64,000 bases of DNA from Chitinophagaceae bacterium (GCA_023957155.1 JAMLHK010000015.1:1-64000), one strand, 5' to 3'. Shown: positions 8,515 through 17,656, numbered from the stretch's first letter. Program-made: numbers and translations. Notes: generated by a model from the sequence alone, not told the origin.

Positions 8515-8643
8515 ATATGGAGTGCTTATAGATGGGCAAGTAGTGTTGGTTTGCAGTAGTTAGCATAACTCCAAAACCCGGGTCAGCGATCGTTCAGATA
8601 TGGTCAGCCTCTTCCTGTTTGTCTCTGTACCTGTCCGGGGGAC

Positions 8644-10134
8644 CTAATCTACTTTTGTAATCTTGAGCAGGTTAGTCGGCAAATGAAGGTGAACAGGCAG
8701 GCTGCCGGTATTGACTACCGTATCTCCGGATTTTAAGAAGCCTCTTCGTTTCAGGATTTCAATCTGGTCGAATATGATCTGATCAATGTTATCTTCCTCA
8801 TCATAGAAAAATGGTCTTACTCCCCAGCTCAGGCTAAGCTGGTTAAGCAGTGTTTTTTCTTTGGTGAAGATATACAGGGGTGATTTGGGCCGGTAACTGC
8901 TCACCACAAAGGCAGTATACCCGCTTTGGGTCATTGCGATCAGCGCATCTGCATTAACATCTTTCGCAATTTTACAGGCGTTGTAACAGATGGCATCGCT
9001 GTGAAAAGACGGCGAATGGGGCTGTGGCTTCAGATCTTCTTCACGATTATAGCGGTATTCGCGTTTTTCTACTTCGAGGATAATTTTACGCATGGTCTGC
9101 ACTACCAGCACCGGGTGCTGCCCCATAGCGGTTTCCCCGCTCAGCATTACGGCATCAGCTCCTTCCAGCACGGCATTGGCTACATCGGTTGCCTCGCTGC
9201 GATTGGGCTTAATGCGATCCATCATACTTTCCATCATTTGTGTGGCTACAATAACCGGTTTGCCGCGGTGAAGGCATTTGCGGATGATGTCTTTCTGGAT
9301 GATCGGAACCTGTTCAACCGGCATCTCAACACCCAGGTCGCCACGGGCGATCATAATGCCGTCCGATTCGAGAATGATCTCCCGCAGGTTAACAATGGCT
9401 TCAGGCATCTCGATTTTCGCCATCACCTTACAGTTACTGTTACTTTTTTGCAGGATATTTTTTAATATCTTAAGGTCATCTACTTTTCTTACAAAGGAAA
9501 GCGCGATCCAGTCTACCGCGTGTTCAATCATAAAATCCAGGTCGGCAAGATCCTTTTCGGTAAGCGCCGGCAGGGAAATTTTGGTATCGGGCAGGTTAAC
9601 TCCTTTTTTGGAAGATAAAATACCGGGCATGGTAACCACTACCTTCACCTCTTTCTCTTTCGTAATTTCGGTTACCTGAACTTCTAATTTGCCGTCATCA
9701 ATCAAAATTTTGTTACCGGTTTCCACATCATCGGCAAGGTTCGGGTAAGAAACATAAATCTTTTCTTTATTGCCGATACATTTTTCATTGGTGAAAGTAA
9801 GTATATCGCCAACATTTACCGGCATGGAACCGTTTTCTATTTCGCCCACCCTGAGCTTGGGTCCCTGCAGATCACCCAGGATACAAATGTTATACGGCTC
9901 TTCCAGGTTGATCCTGCGAATATGATTAATGATGGCCAGTTTGTCCTCATGAGAGCCGTGTGAAAAATTCAGCCGGAATACATTGACCCCTGCCTTTACC
10001 AGCTCGAGCAATTTTTCATACGTATCACATGCCGGCCCAACGGTAGCAACAATTTTTGTGCGATGAAAAGTGTGTTCAATACCAGCCTGTTTGTCCATTT
10101 GCTCGTACAGGTATTTGCTAATATCTTTTGACAT
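8644..10134 (-). CDS. pyk: pyruvate kinase
   Basis: A 496-aa glycolytic enzyme converting phosphoenolpyruvate and ADP to pyruvate and ATP. Seen are TKIVATVGPACD at the N-terminus, NFSHG near residue 56, the signature MAKIEMPEAIVNL, and MIARGDLGVEMPVEQVP with ATQMMESM downstream. The C-terminal allosteric domain is present (MTQSGYTAFVVSSYRP), so length and layout are normal. The final 20 residues lack an extra PEP-utiliser domain. It lies 86 bp downstream of pfkA on the same strand with no TAnnTTTG element in that gap, suggesting co-transcription of two regulated glycolytic steps. Confidence 0.97.
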   Translation of the reverse strand: MSKDISKYLYEQMDKQAGIEHTFHRTKIVATVGPACDTYEKLLELVKAGVNVFRLNFSHGSHEDKLAIINHIRRINLEEPYNICILGDLQGPKLRVGEIENGSMPVNVGDILTFTNEKCIGNKEKIYVSYPNLADDVETGNKILIDDGKLEVQVTEITKEKEVKVVVTMPGILSSKKGVNLPDTKISLPALTEKDLADLDFMIEHAVDWIALSFVRKVDDLKILKNILQKSNSNCKVMAKIEMPEAIVNLREIILESDGIMIARGDLGVEMPVEQVPIIQKDIIRKCLHRGKPVIVATQMMESMMDRIKPNRSEATDVANAVLEGADAVMLSGETAMGQHPVLVVQTMRKIILEVEKREYRYNREEDLKPQPHSPSFHSDAICYNACKIAKDVNADALIAMTQSGYTAFVVSSYRPKSPLYIFTKEKTLLNQLSLSWGVRPFFYDEEDNIDQIIFDQIEILKRRGFLKSGDTVVNTGSLPVHLHLPTNLLKITKVD

Positions 10135-10220
10135 AGTATCGTAATGATTTTATTTAATCTAAAAGACCCCGGGGCTTTTACAGGTGAAGATACGGGCGTG
10201 TATCCTCCTGTACGGGTTCG

Positions 10221-11207
10221 CTAAGAAGCTAATATCTTCACAATTTTAAGCCATTCGTAATCTATTGTTTGTTCCGCTTTTACTGCCTGCTCCAAAGGAG
10301 TAAAATGCAACTGGTTGTTTATTATCCCGATCATGGTGTTGACATCTTTTCCTGTGGTGAGACATTCTACTGCGGCATAACCCATGCGGCTGGCAATCAG
10401 CCTGTCGAGGCAGGAAGGCGATCCGCCCCGCTGGATATGCCCGAGGATACATACTTTAATATCTGCGTTAGGCATTTTTCCTTTAAGTACTTTGGCAATT
10501 TCATTCGCTCCTCCCAGTTCACTCCCTTCCGCTACAACCAGCAGGTTCACTAATTTTTTTCTCTTTTCTTTTTCCTGCAGGGAATTGATTACTTCGCTGA
10601 TGTCTGTAGACCGTTCTGGGATGAGGATATTTTCAGCACCGGTGGCAATTCCGCTGTGCAGGGCAATGTACCCGGAGTCTCTGCCCATCACTTCTATAAT
10701 AAATAAGCGGTCATGGGCATCGGCTGTATCGCGGATCTTATCAATAGCTTCTACCGCCGTATTAACTGCTGTATCAAAGCCTATGGTAAAGTCGGTTCCG
10801 GCAATGTCTTTATCAATGGTGCCGGGTAACCCGATACAGGGAATATCAAATTCACTGGAAAAAATTTGTGCGCCTCTGAAAGAGCCATCACCCCCGATTA
10901 TTACCAGGCCGTTGATGCCCAGCTTTTTTAGATTTTCGTATGCTTTTTTTCTTCCCGCAGGGTCCAGAAATTCCTTACATCTTGCCGTTTTAAGAATGGT
11001 GCCTCCTCGCTGGATGATATTGGCAACGCTCCGGGATTCCATTTTAAAAATATCGTTCTCTATCATTCCCGCATATCCCCGCATTATACCGAATACCTCT
11101 AATCCATAGTATAAGCCGGTACGTACAACCGCTCGTATGGCTGCATTCATTCCCGGGGCGTCTCCTCCTGAAGTCAGTACCCCGATTTTAGAAACTTTCT
11201 TTTCCAT
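10221..11207 (-). CDS. pfkA: ATP-dependent 6-phosphofructokinase
   Basis: A 328-aa cytoplasmic enzyme phosphorylating fructose 6-phosphate. GVLTSGGDAPGMNAAIR is at the N-terminus, GGDGSFRGA near residue 102 and GLPGTIDKDIAGTDFTIG near 123. The Gly in GGDG and the Gly in PGTID mark the ATP-using rather than the pyrophosphate-using type; the usual TIDND is TIDKD here. MGRDSGYIAL and HIQRGGSPSCLDR (fructose-phosphate contacts) are intact. It heads the pfkA-pyk pair. An insertion sequence lies about 115 bp upstream of the start codon and seems to have displaced its -33 element. Confidence 0.97.
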   Translation of the reverse strand: MEKKVSKIGVLTSGGDAPGMNAAIRAVVRTGLYYGLEVFGIMRGYAGMIENDIFKMESRSVANIIQRGGTILKTARCKEFLDPAGRKKAYENLKKLGINGLVIIGGDGSFRGAQIFSSEFDIPCIGLPGTIDKDIAGTDFTIGFDTAVNTAVEAIDKIRDTADAHDRLFIIEVMGRDSGYIALHSGIATGAENILIPERSTDISEVINSLQEKEKRKKLVNLLVVAEGSELGGANEIAKVLKGKMPNADIKVCILGHIQRGGSPSCLDRLIASRMGYAAVECLTTGKDVNTMIGIINNQLHFTPLEQAVKAEQTIDYEWLKIVKILAS

Positions 11208-11295
11208 TCGTTTAAAACTTGTCCGTGATGATTATGATCATTCAAAAGGCAAGTACAATTATTGTTTTTTTTCTATATATTCCTTATAGAAGCGC

Positions 11296-11303
11296 CAAAA
11301 GTA
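11296..11303 (-). promoter_or_regulatory. -7 element of pfkA promoter
   Basis: On the minus strand this reads TACTTTTG, matching TAnnTTTG. The expected -33 position, 17-20 bp further upstream, now falls at the border of the insertion sequence. In the restored pre-insertion sequence a TTG would lie 19 bp away. Confidence 0.55.
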
Positions 11304-11365
11304 CACAATTACAATCATTTCCAGGGATTTCGCTTTTAAGATTTTTTAGATAAAGAGACCAATAG

Positions 11366-11373
11366 TATATTTG
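11366..11373 (+). promoter_or_regulatory. -7 element of the transposase promoter
   Basis: TATATTTG matches TAnnTTTG, inside the left end of the insertion sequence and about 35 bp before the transposase ATG. Confidence 0.5.
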
Positions 11374-11408
11374 TGTGATAACGGCTAAGGTCAGCCATAT
11401 AAAAAAAA

Positions 11409-12542
11409 ATGACCACTACTACCCAGGAGGAGTACAGTCCACTAATTGTATTCAAAGAAAGTTTTCAATCATTGAAAGATCCCCGTCGCCTTAGCAAAGG
11501 CAATATCCTTTACAGTCTTGAAGAGATAATATTTTTAACTATTTCAGCCTCTGTATGCGGTTGTACAGCATGGACAACAATAGAAGAGTTTGGCAATTTA
11601 AAAACAGACTGGCTGCGCAAATTCTATCCGTTTAAGAAAATACCCTCTCATGATGCCATCAGTGATTTTTTTAGTGCATTAGCGCCCCAGGCATTTTCCA
11701 AATGCTTTTTTGAATGGGTGCAGGCTGTGACAGAGAGGGCAAAGGGTAAAGTAGTGCCTATTGACGGCAAAACGATAAGGGGGGCGGCGTCTTTGGGAGG
11801 TAAGTACCCTCAACACATTGTCAGCGCCTTTTGTGCGGGCAACAGGCTGTGCATAGGTCAGGTAGAGGTATCAGAAAAAGAAAATGAGATTACAGCCATA
11901 CCCGCCCTGCTGGATATTCTTTTTCTGGAAGGCAGCATTGTTACCATTGATGCTATGGGCTGTCAGAAAGAAATCGCTAAAAAGATAGTAGAGAAGAAAG
12001 CTGACTACATACTTCAGGTGAAGGATAATCAGAAGTATTTAAAAGACCAGATAGAAGACATTTTTAACGGGACCTCACTAAGATGTGTATCTGAAAAAAG
12101 CGCTATGGGTCATGGCAGGATAGAGAAAAGAATATGCGAAACCATTGCTGTTAAAGATGTGTACTTTCAGGATAGGGAGCAGTGGGCAAAACTCAACACT
12201 TTAGTGCGCATCCAATCTTTTCGCACCATTAAGAAAACAGGCGTTCGGTCGCAGGAATATCGCTATTATATATCATCACTAAAGCCTGATGCAACGCTGT
12301 TAAACGATGCTGTCAGGTCGCATTGGTCAATTGAAAACAATCTTCACTGGGAACTGGATGTACTCTACAATGAGGACGGACAATTGAAAAAAATAGGCAA
12401 CTCAGCTCAAAACTCCAATATTATTAATAAGGTTGCTTTAGGACTCATTGAAAATGAGAAGACCGTAATTAAAACCAAACCCCTCAAAAGACTTAGGGCG
12501 GCTCACAACGATGCCTACAGGGAATTAGTCCTCAAACTTTAA
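11409..12542 (+). CDS. ISAs1-family transposase
   Basis: A 377-aa DDE transposase. Its N-terminal region has the family layout (FQSLKDPR, then SASVCGCTAWTTIEEFG). The catalytic core includes VPIDGKTIRGA (first Asp) near residue 118, IVTIDAMGCQKEIAKKI (second Asp) near 178 and HWSIENNLHWELDV (Glu) near 300. ATG start inside the left end of the element; the stop overlaps the right inverted repeat by a few bases. No frameshift or premature stop is visible, so it is probably active. Confidence 0.96.
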   Translation: MTTTTQEEYSPLIVFKESFQSLKDPRRLSKGNILYSLEEIIFLTISASVCGCTAWTTIEEFGNLKTDWLRKFYPFKKIPSHDAISDFFSALAPQAFSKCFFEWVQAVTERAKGKVVPIDGKTIRGAASLGGKYPQHIVSAFCAGNRLCIGQVEVSEKENEITAIPALLDILFLEGSIVTIDAMGCQKEIAKKIVEKKADYILQVKDNQKYLKDQIEDIFNGTSLRCVSEKSAMGHGRIEKRICETIAVKDVYFQDREQWAKLNTLVRIQSFRTIKKTGVRSQEYRYYISSLKPDATLLNDAVRSHWSIENNLHWELDVLYNEDGQLKKIGNSAQNSNIINKVALGLIENEKTVIKTKPLKRLRAAHNDAYRELVLKL

Positions 12543-12577
12543 AAGCGAAATCCCTGCAATCATTTCCCAATTTTAGA

Positions 12578-12605
12578 TTGCAGGTTTAATGATTTTGTAC
12601 TTTCG
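12578..12605 (+). promoter_or_regulatory. promoter of the SDR-family reductase gene
   Basis: TTG at 12578 and TACTTTCG at 12598, 17 bp apart, are close to the Bacteroidota consensus. The pair lies 11 bp beyond the right target duplication of the insertion sequence, so the insertion spared it. Confidence 0.45.
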
Positions 12606-12623
12606 GGACTTATTTGCTTAAAA

Positions 12624-13517
12624 ATGAAAATTTTAATTACCGGGGCTAATGGTCTTTTAGGGCAGAATGCAGTAAGGCAGCTTGCTGCCGCCGGGCATCA
12701 GATAATCGCTACCGGCAGGGGAGCATGCCGGTTGCCGGATGCAGGAATGTCTTTTGATTATACGGAAATGGATCTAACTGATCGGCAGCGGGTTGTATCG
12801 GCCGTTACCGCTATTCGTCCCGAAGTGATTATTCATGCTGCGGCTATGTCCCAGCCTGATGCCTGTGAGTTAAACCCGGAGGCCTGTTATGATTGTAATA
12901 CAAATGCAACCCGCTACGTTACGGCAGCGGCAGCATCTGTAAAAGCAAAGCTGGTCTATATCTCTACCGATTTTGTATTCAGCGGTGATCACGGACCCTA
13001 CCGCGAAACAGATATTCCCTCACCGGTTAATTATTACGGGCAAACCAAATGGGAGGCTGAACAGGTTGTTCAGCAAAGCGAAGCCGGTTGGGCTATTGTA
13101 AGAACGGTACTCGTATACGGTAACATTTTAGCGGGTACAAGGAGCAATGTGGTTACCTGGGTGAAAGAAAACCTGGAAAAAGGAAATCCTATACAGGTGG
13201 TCAGCGACCAGGTACGAACTCCTACTTATATTGAAGACCTTGTGCGAGGGATACAGCTGGTCATTGAAAAAAAAGCCGGAGGTATATATCATATTTCCGG
13301 CAGGGAAATACTTACGCCTTATGATATGGCTGTTCAGGTGGCAGATTATTTTGGCTTAGATAAGCAACTGATGAAGAAAGTGAATGCAGCTATATTCAGC
13401 CAGCCGGCCCGCCGCCCGTTAAAGACAGGTTTTATTATTGATAAAGCGGAAAAAGAACTGGGCTACAGTCCGGTAGGTTTCAGGGAAGGTATTCAAAAAA
13501 TGTTCCCGTTGCCTTAA
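12624..13517 (+). CDS. SDR-family NAD(P)-dependent reductase, RmlD-like
   Basis: A 297-aa extended short-chain dehydrogenase. The N-terminal nucleotide-binding motif is TGANGLLGQNAV; the catalytic region has YISTDFVFSGDHGPY near residue 112 and YYGQTKWEAE near 138, with the Tyr-x-x-x-Lys pair. This arrangement matches dTDP-4-dehydrorhamnose reductase (RmlD/RfbD) and relatives acting on sugar nucleotides. No other rml or polysaccharide genes are near, so a rhamnose role is not supported by context, and a general SDR function remains possible. It is divergent from pfkA, with the insertion sequence between. Confidence 0.85.
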   Translation: MKILITGANGLLGQNAVRQLAAAGHQIIATGRGACRLPDAGMSFDYTEMDLTDRQRVVSAVTAIRPEVIIHAAAMSQPDACELNPEACYDCNTNATRYVTAAAASVKAKLVYISTDFVFSGDHGPYRETDIPSPVNYYGQTKWEAEQVVQQSEAGWAIVRTVLVYGNILAGTRSNVVTWVKENLEKGNPIQVVSDQVRTPTYIEDLVRGIQLVIEKKAGGIYHISGREILTPYDMAVQVADYFGLDKQLMKKVNAAIFSQPARRPLKTGFIIDKAEKELGYSPVGFREGIQKMFPLP

Positions 13518-14113
13518 CCGCTTAAGACCGGAAAGCTAACCCGTTGGGTTTTTGAAATAACGGGATTTTATTGGTGTGCAGACAGTATCTCTTCAGGTTT
13601 TCCCAACTTGTTCAACTTAGGTCAGCAAATCATGAAACTATCTGATTTCAATAGTTTATACTTTAAGCATTTCAGGGTGTGATAAGTCAGGCGTAAAATC
13701 CCGGTCTGCCGGATGGTCTGTACACATAACAGCAAAGCTTTACAACACAACAAAGGTAACCGATAGATAAGCTGCAGAGCAGCCTTAATATTTGTAGGAA
13801 AGGAATAGAGAAAAAGTAAAAAGGTGCGTAGCGATGTAATATTAAAACCTGCTTCATTCAGGTGGGCTATCATTGCCGGTCAAAAAAGTCAAATAGATAT
13901 TCAAGAAATTTATTTAGCAATTTAATATTACGCCGCGCTGCGGCTTAGAGAAAATGTGTTGAAACTTCTATGACTACAAATATTTTGGCGCGCTGCGCCC
14001 GGTAAATGCAGTATAGCAGGGGAAGGGCGGGCAGTACTGTAATATTAAATCGGGTTTCATATAGGTCATCAAACTTATGAAAAATGAAAAGTTAACTCTA
14101 CTTTGTCAAATTC
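13518..14113. other. decayed mobile DNA, left part
   Basis: About 600 bp without an intact gene. It opens with a degenerate copy (13538-13605) of the 3' end of the gene at 14497. It then holds an 83-codon frame on the minus strand (13622-13873) with no recognisable domain and a hydrophobic, Leu/Cys-rich translation that looks non-coding. Two related words starting TGTAATATTAAA lie at 13835 and 14038, and two small hairpins GCCGC-GCT-GCGGC (13932) and GGCGC-GCT-GCGCC (13987) lie between them. Confidence 0.6.
13538..13605 (-). repeat. duplicated 3' end of the propeller lipoprotein gene (degenerate copy)
   Basis: Read on the minus strand it encodes KPEEILSAHQ-stop, against KLEEILSAQQ-stop at the true gene end. 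Nucleotide similarity is about 32 of 34 bases across the coding part and continues about 25 bp past the stop, so the copy includes downstream DNA. The matching region at the intact gene is 14471-14532. Confidence 0.75.
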
Positions 14114-14490
14114 TTAATAATAATGCTTTTTGATCAACCGCTTATCTGTCAGCTGTCTGGTGAGGATGTAGTCCAGTAAATCTTCAATCCTTCTTTTTAC
14201 AAATTCCGTGACGGATTTAAGTGTTTGAATCACATCCCGCGTTATTATCCATATTTTTCCCTGTTCGTAAAAAACAATTTTTTCTTCATTTAAAAATAAC
14301 TGATCCGGCATGATCATAGAGATATGCTTATGCCAGCTTTCTTCACTTCGGGTTGGGTATTCATTAAGACCTAATTCCTTTTTGCCTTCCCTGAATGATT
14401 TTTCTACAAAATATCTTTTGCCTTGCCGATAAGCTAATTCTTTTAATGAAGCTCCAGGGCAATGTTGTCTTAACCTCTTGGTTTTTTGAA
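14114..14490 (-). pseudogene. IS701-like transposase, C-terminal remnant
   Basis: The minus-strand frame carries LKELAYRQGKRYFVEKSFRE, then GKKELGLNEYPTR and SWHKHISMIM. This resembles the C-terminal catalytic region of IS701/IS4-type transposases, where a Y-(x)2-E-(x)6-K-x-E-L-G-L pattern with the catalytic Glu is followed by a W-H-H-H-like element. Roughly the last 125 codons remain; the N-terminal two thirds and both inverted repeats are missing. Its upstream end runs into the 3' end of the propeller gene at 14497, so the element has been truncated there. Not functional. Confidence 0.75.
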
Positions 14491-14496
14491 AGAGAT

Positions 14497-17400
14497 TTAT
14501 TGTTGTGCAGACAGTATCTCTTCAAGTTTTGATAAAGCTATTTGTTGTCTTTCGGTTGGGTTTTGTTTTTGTAAGATTTCTTTGGTTTTTGCCAGCAGGT
14601 CCATGCCTTTCTTTCTGTCGGTTAATGCGCCGATACGCTGAATTGTATATACCAGTATATCGGGCAGCTTAGTATTCACGGCTAATTCCATGGTCCTGCC
14701 GGGATCTGCCTCTGTTAGCGGTTCCATAGCATACCAGATCAGCAGGGGAATATTTGCATCTTTGCCATCTTCTTCCCTGGCAAGGAGGTTTTTTAAAATA
14801 TCCCAGCGTTGGTTCAGCTCCATTCTTTGAAGCGCTGAGGCAATATATAACCGCACTAATGCCGAGGGATCCTTAGCTGCCATTGCTTCGAAACGGTGCT
14901 GTATACCGGCGGGTACCTGTTTCTCTTCTGCCAGGAGCTGTACTGCCCAGGCTCTGACATATTCATTGTTGTGCTCCAGTAAGCCGGTCCATTGTTTTTC
15001 GCTGATGCCGCCGGTAGCATGTAGCGCCCACAGCGCCCGCAGCTTACGGGTAATGTCAGGGTTATCGTTCAGTATTTTCCACAGCGCGGGATGCACGTCT
15101 GCGCCTGCTTTTCTTTCCTGCAGTAAACGCCGGGCATGGCGAACGTAAAATTCGTTTTCATGTAATTGCAATGCCACCAGTTCTGCATTTGTTTTTTTAG
15201 AAAGATCAACCGGTTCCCATAGATCTCCTTTATGCGAGATCCGGAATATGCGCCCGAGTGTTTTATTATGCACATCCGGGTTAGGATTATGACATTGGTT
15301 CTGGTCGTACCAGTCTATTACAAAAACAGAACCGTTAGGCGCAATCTGGAAATTTAGCCATAATGACCAGGAATCATTACGCAGGATAAAGTCTTTTCCA
15401 TGGCTGGCTGTATAACCCGATCCGCTCCGGGCGAGGTTATCGGTATTTACACGGTGACCGTGCAGGTTATTCATAAAGATGGCATTCCGGTCTAATCCCC
15501 ATTTTTTGTTACCGAGATAAAACATGGCTCCTGCGTGTGCATGTCCGCCGCCTACGGAACCGGAGCGGAAATTTCCTGCATGTGGACCGGCATTTCCAAT
15601 CCAGTGTACATGGTCGGCAATGGTTTTAATATCATCGTACGTGTACGGGTTAAAATGTTCCCTGGCCTGGCGGAAATACCTCCCACCCTGTGTGATATGA
15701 TAAAGGTGCGGGATTACACAGGCGGTTATAAAGGCGTGACCGTAATCATTAAAATCAAGTCCCCAGGGATTGCTTGTACCATGTGCAAATACCTCAAACA
15801 AATGTTTAACAGGATGATATCTCCATACTCCCCCGTTGATAGGGATACGTTCTTCTTTTGATGTGCCGGGCTTTCCTACATTGGAATTGGTAAAAACACC
15901 GTGCGTGCCGTATAGCCATCCATCAGGTCCCCATCGAAAAGAGTTTAATGTTTCATGCGTGTCTTCATAGCCCCATCCGTCTAATAAAATTTGTGGTTTC
16001 CCTGCCGGTTTGTTGCCGGTTTCATCAATGGGAATAAACATTAAATAGGGGGCAGCGCCTACCCACACGCCGCCAAAGCCCCATTCAATACCACTTACCA
16101 GGTTTAATCCTTCTGTAAAGACCTTCTTGCTGTCCAGTGTTCCGTTACCATCCGTATCTTCAAAAATCAGGATGCGGTCTTTTCCTTTTCCTTCTTCTGC
16201 CCGCACCGGGTAGGTTTGCGATTCCACTACCCAGAGCCTTCCCCTGTCATCTAATGTAAACGCAATAGGTTTAACGATTTCCGGTTCAGCCGCAGCCAGC
16301 TGAACGGAAAAACCATCGGGAACGGTCATGGCTTTTACGGCATCGGCTCCTGAGAGTCCGGCATGCGGTACTATATCCCGTGCGGGTAATATTACGATAT
16401 CGTCCGGCTTTAGCTCATTGAAAAATTGAGGTTTTTCGTTATGAAAGCGGAAATTATCAAAGGAGATGTGAGACCATACATTATCGCCGATGTAGAATAT
16501 TTCAGGTACCCTTCCATCGTCTTCGTCAACTAAGCGGATATACATTTTCTTTCCGAGATAGGGACGCAGGTTAACTACTACCGGGCGAAAAACAGCCTGC
16601 CGGGTTCCTGTGATCTCTCCTTCGGATACCGTGCCTGAAATTTTAAAGAAAGGTGTAGATGAGTCTTCCAGGAACAGCTCTACACGGGTTCCTTCTAATG
16701 CGCCCCCGGCTACTTTAAAGGTAGCCCAGGGATGAGTGATCTCGAAGGTTTCTGAAGTGAGTGTTCCCTTTAACTGGTAATGATTCGTACCGCCGCTGCT
16801 TATATAATAATCTCCATCCTGGTTCAGCATCAGTGAGTCGGGATACAACGGCATGGGATCATAAGCAACGGAGCGGGCAGAAAATGCTTCGCCATCTGCT
16901 TTCCAATCCTGCAGGTTTCCCCTTTCGAAGCCAAGGTTCAGCGGTCTTCCGTTTTTACGTGGCGTAATACCTTCATCTTTTGTTGTTCCTTCAAAGCTTT
17001 CCACTATTTCCAGGCGGCCATTCATCATTTGCCTGTGCCCCGGTATGCTGCAAAAATAGACATCGTCTTCCTTTGCTTCTATCACTACGGTTGTGGTATC
17101 CCCTTTTTGTAACACCGGGTTGCTTTTTATTCCCGATTTTTCAAATACTACATCGTGCGACATCAATTCTCCATTGATCAATATGACCTGTACCTTTTCT
17201 CCTGCCCTGGCTCTCAGCGCCGGGTTCCTTATCCCGTCTATCTCTCCTCCTACACCGGTATATCCTGTCATCTTAGCGTTTAAAGTATAAACCCGGTCTG
17301 GTTTCATCGTACTTCCTTTCGGTGTAGGGGATGTACAATGCGTAATAAGTAATACGATAAGAATAAGAATAGCGCATTGACGCAGGTAAAATACTTTCAT
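14497..17400 (-). CDS. cupredoxin plus PVC-type beta-propeller (putative membrane-bound dehydrogenase) lipoprotein
   Basis: A 967-aa exported protein. The signal ends LLITHC, giving a lipoprotein Cys near residue 22. A cupredoxin domain follows (ligands His82, Cys117, His122 and Met125 or 126 in SHDVV and CSIPGHRQMM). A beta-sandwich region (about 145-330, LNLGFERGNLQDW onward) comes next, then a propeller of the putative membrane-bound dehydrogenase type (about 355-760: LWVVESQTYP, ILIFEDTDGNGTLD, GWLYGTHG, HGTSNPWGLDF), and a C-terminal HEAT-like helical part. Many relatives end in a cytochrome c domain, but no CxxCH is present here. Oxidation of a sugar or alcohol in the periplasm is inference. 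It is divergent from a sialidase-like gene. Confidence 0.85.
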   Translation of the reverse strand: MKVFYLRQCAILILIVLLITHCTSPTPKGSTMKPDRVYTLNAKMTGYTGVGGEIDGIRNPALRARAGEKVQVILINGELMSHDVVFEKSGIKSNPVLQKGDTTTVVIEAKEDDVYFCSIPGHRQMMNGRLEIVESFEGTTKDEGITPRKNGRPLNLGFERGNLQDWKADGEAFSARSVAYDPMPLYPDSLMLNQDGDYYISSGGTNHYQLKGTLTSETFEITHPWATFKVAGGALEGTRVELFLEDSSTPFFKISGTVSEGEITGTRQAVFRPVVVNLRPYLGKKMYIRLVDEDDGRVPEIFYIGDNVWSHISFDNFRFHNEKPQFFNELKPDDIVILPARDIVPHAGLSGADAVKAMTVPDGFSVQLAAAEPEIVKPIAFTLDDRGRLWVVESQTYPVRAEEGKGKDRILIFEDTDGNGTLDSKKVFTEGLNLVSGIEWGFGGVWVGAAPYLMFIPIDETGNKPAGKPQILLDGWGYEDTHETLNSFRWGPDGWLYGTHGVFTNSNVGKPGTSKEERIPINGGVWRYHPVKHLFEVFAHGTSNPWGLDFNDYGHAFITACVIPHLYHITQGGRYFRQAREHFNPYTYDDIKTIADHVHWIGNAGPHAGNFRSGSVGGGHAHAGAMFYLGNKKWGLDRNAIFMNNLHGHRVNTDNLARSGSGYTASHGKDFILRNDSWSLWLNFQIAPNGSVFVIDWYDQNQCHNPNPDVHNKTLGRIFRISHKGDLWEPVDLSKKTNAELVALQLHENEFYVRHARRLLQERKAGADVHPALWKILNDNPDITRKLRALWALHATGGISEKQWTGLLEHNNEYVRAWAVQLLAEEKQVPAGIQHRFEAMAAKDPSALVRLYIASALQRMELNQRWDILKNLLAREEDGKDANIPLLIWYAMEPLTEADPGRTMELAVNTKLPDILVYTIQRIGALTDRKKGMDLLAKTKEILQKQNPTERQQIALSKLEEILSAQQ

Positions 17401-17656
17401 GTCTGCAAGATTGTGTTTAGGTAGAAAATGCGGTACCGAATATAGAAAAAGATCGGGTAAAGGAACAGGGTACGTAAAATAAATTTATTCGTTTTGCTCC
17501 TTACTATTTCGGGTATGGGATTGTTACTTCAATCCTGTTTTATACAGAAAAGCTTCAATGCAAAATACAATCCGTAGTTTTAGTGGATAATTTGTAATTC
17601 GTTGTTCTTTTTGGAAGCATTTCATTATGATATCGTGCATAAAAATCATACCTATT

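Larger units (their letters stand above)
11322..12556 (+). mobile_element. ISAs1-family insertion sequence, intact, 1235 bp
   Basis: Terminal inverted repeats are CAGGGATTTCGCTTTTAA at the left and its exact reverse complement at the right (18 of 18 bases). It is flanked by a perfect 10-bp direct repeat, CAATCATTTC, at 11312-11321 and 12557-12566, as expected for a target-site duplication. One uninterrupted transposase fills the element. Perfect ends, perfect duplication and an intact gene point to a fairly recent insertion. Confidence 0.95.

Noticed and set aside
13622-13873. 83-codon minus-strand frame in the decayed region
   Set aside because: No domain; translation is Leu/Cys-rich and unlike a protein; lies within IS remnants.
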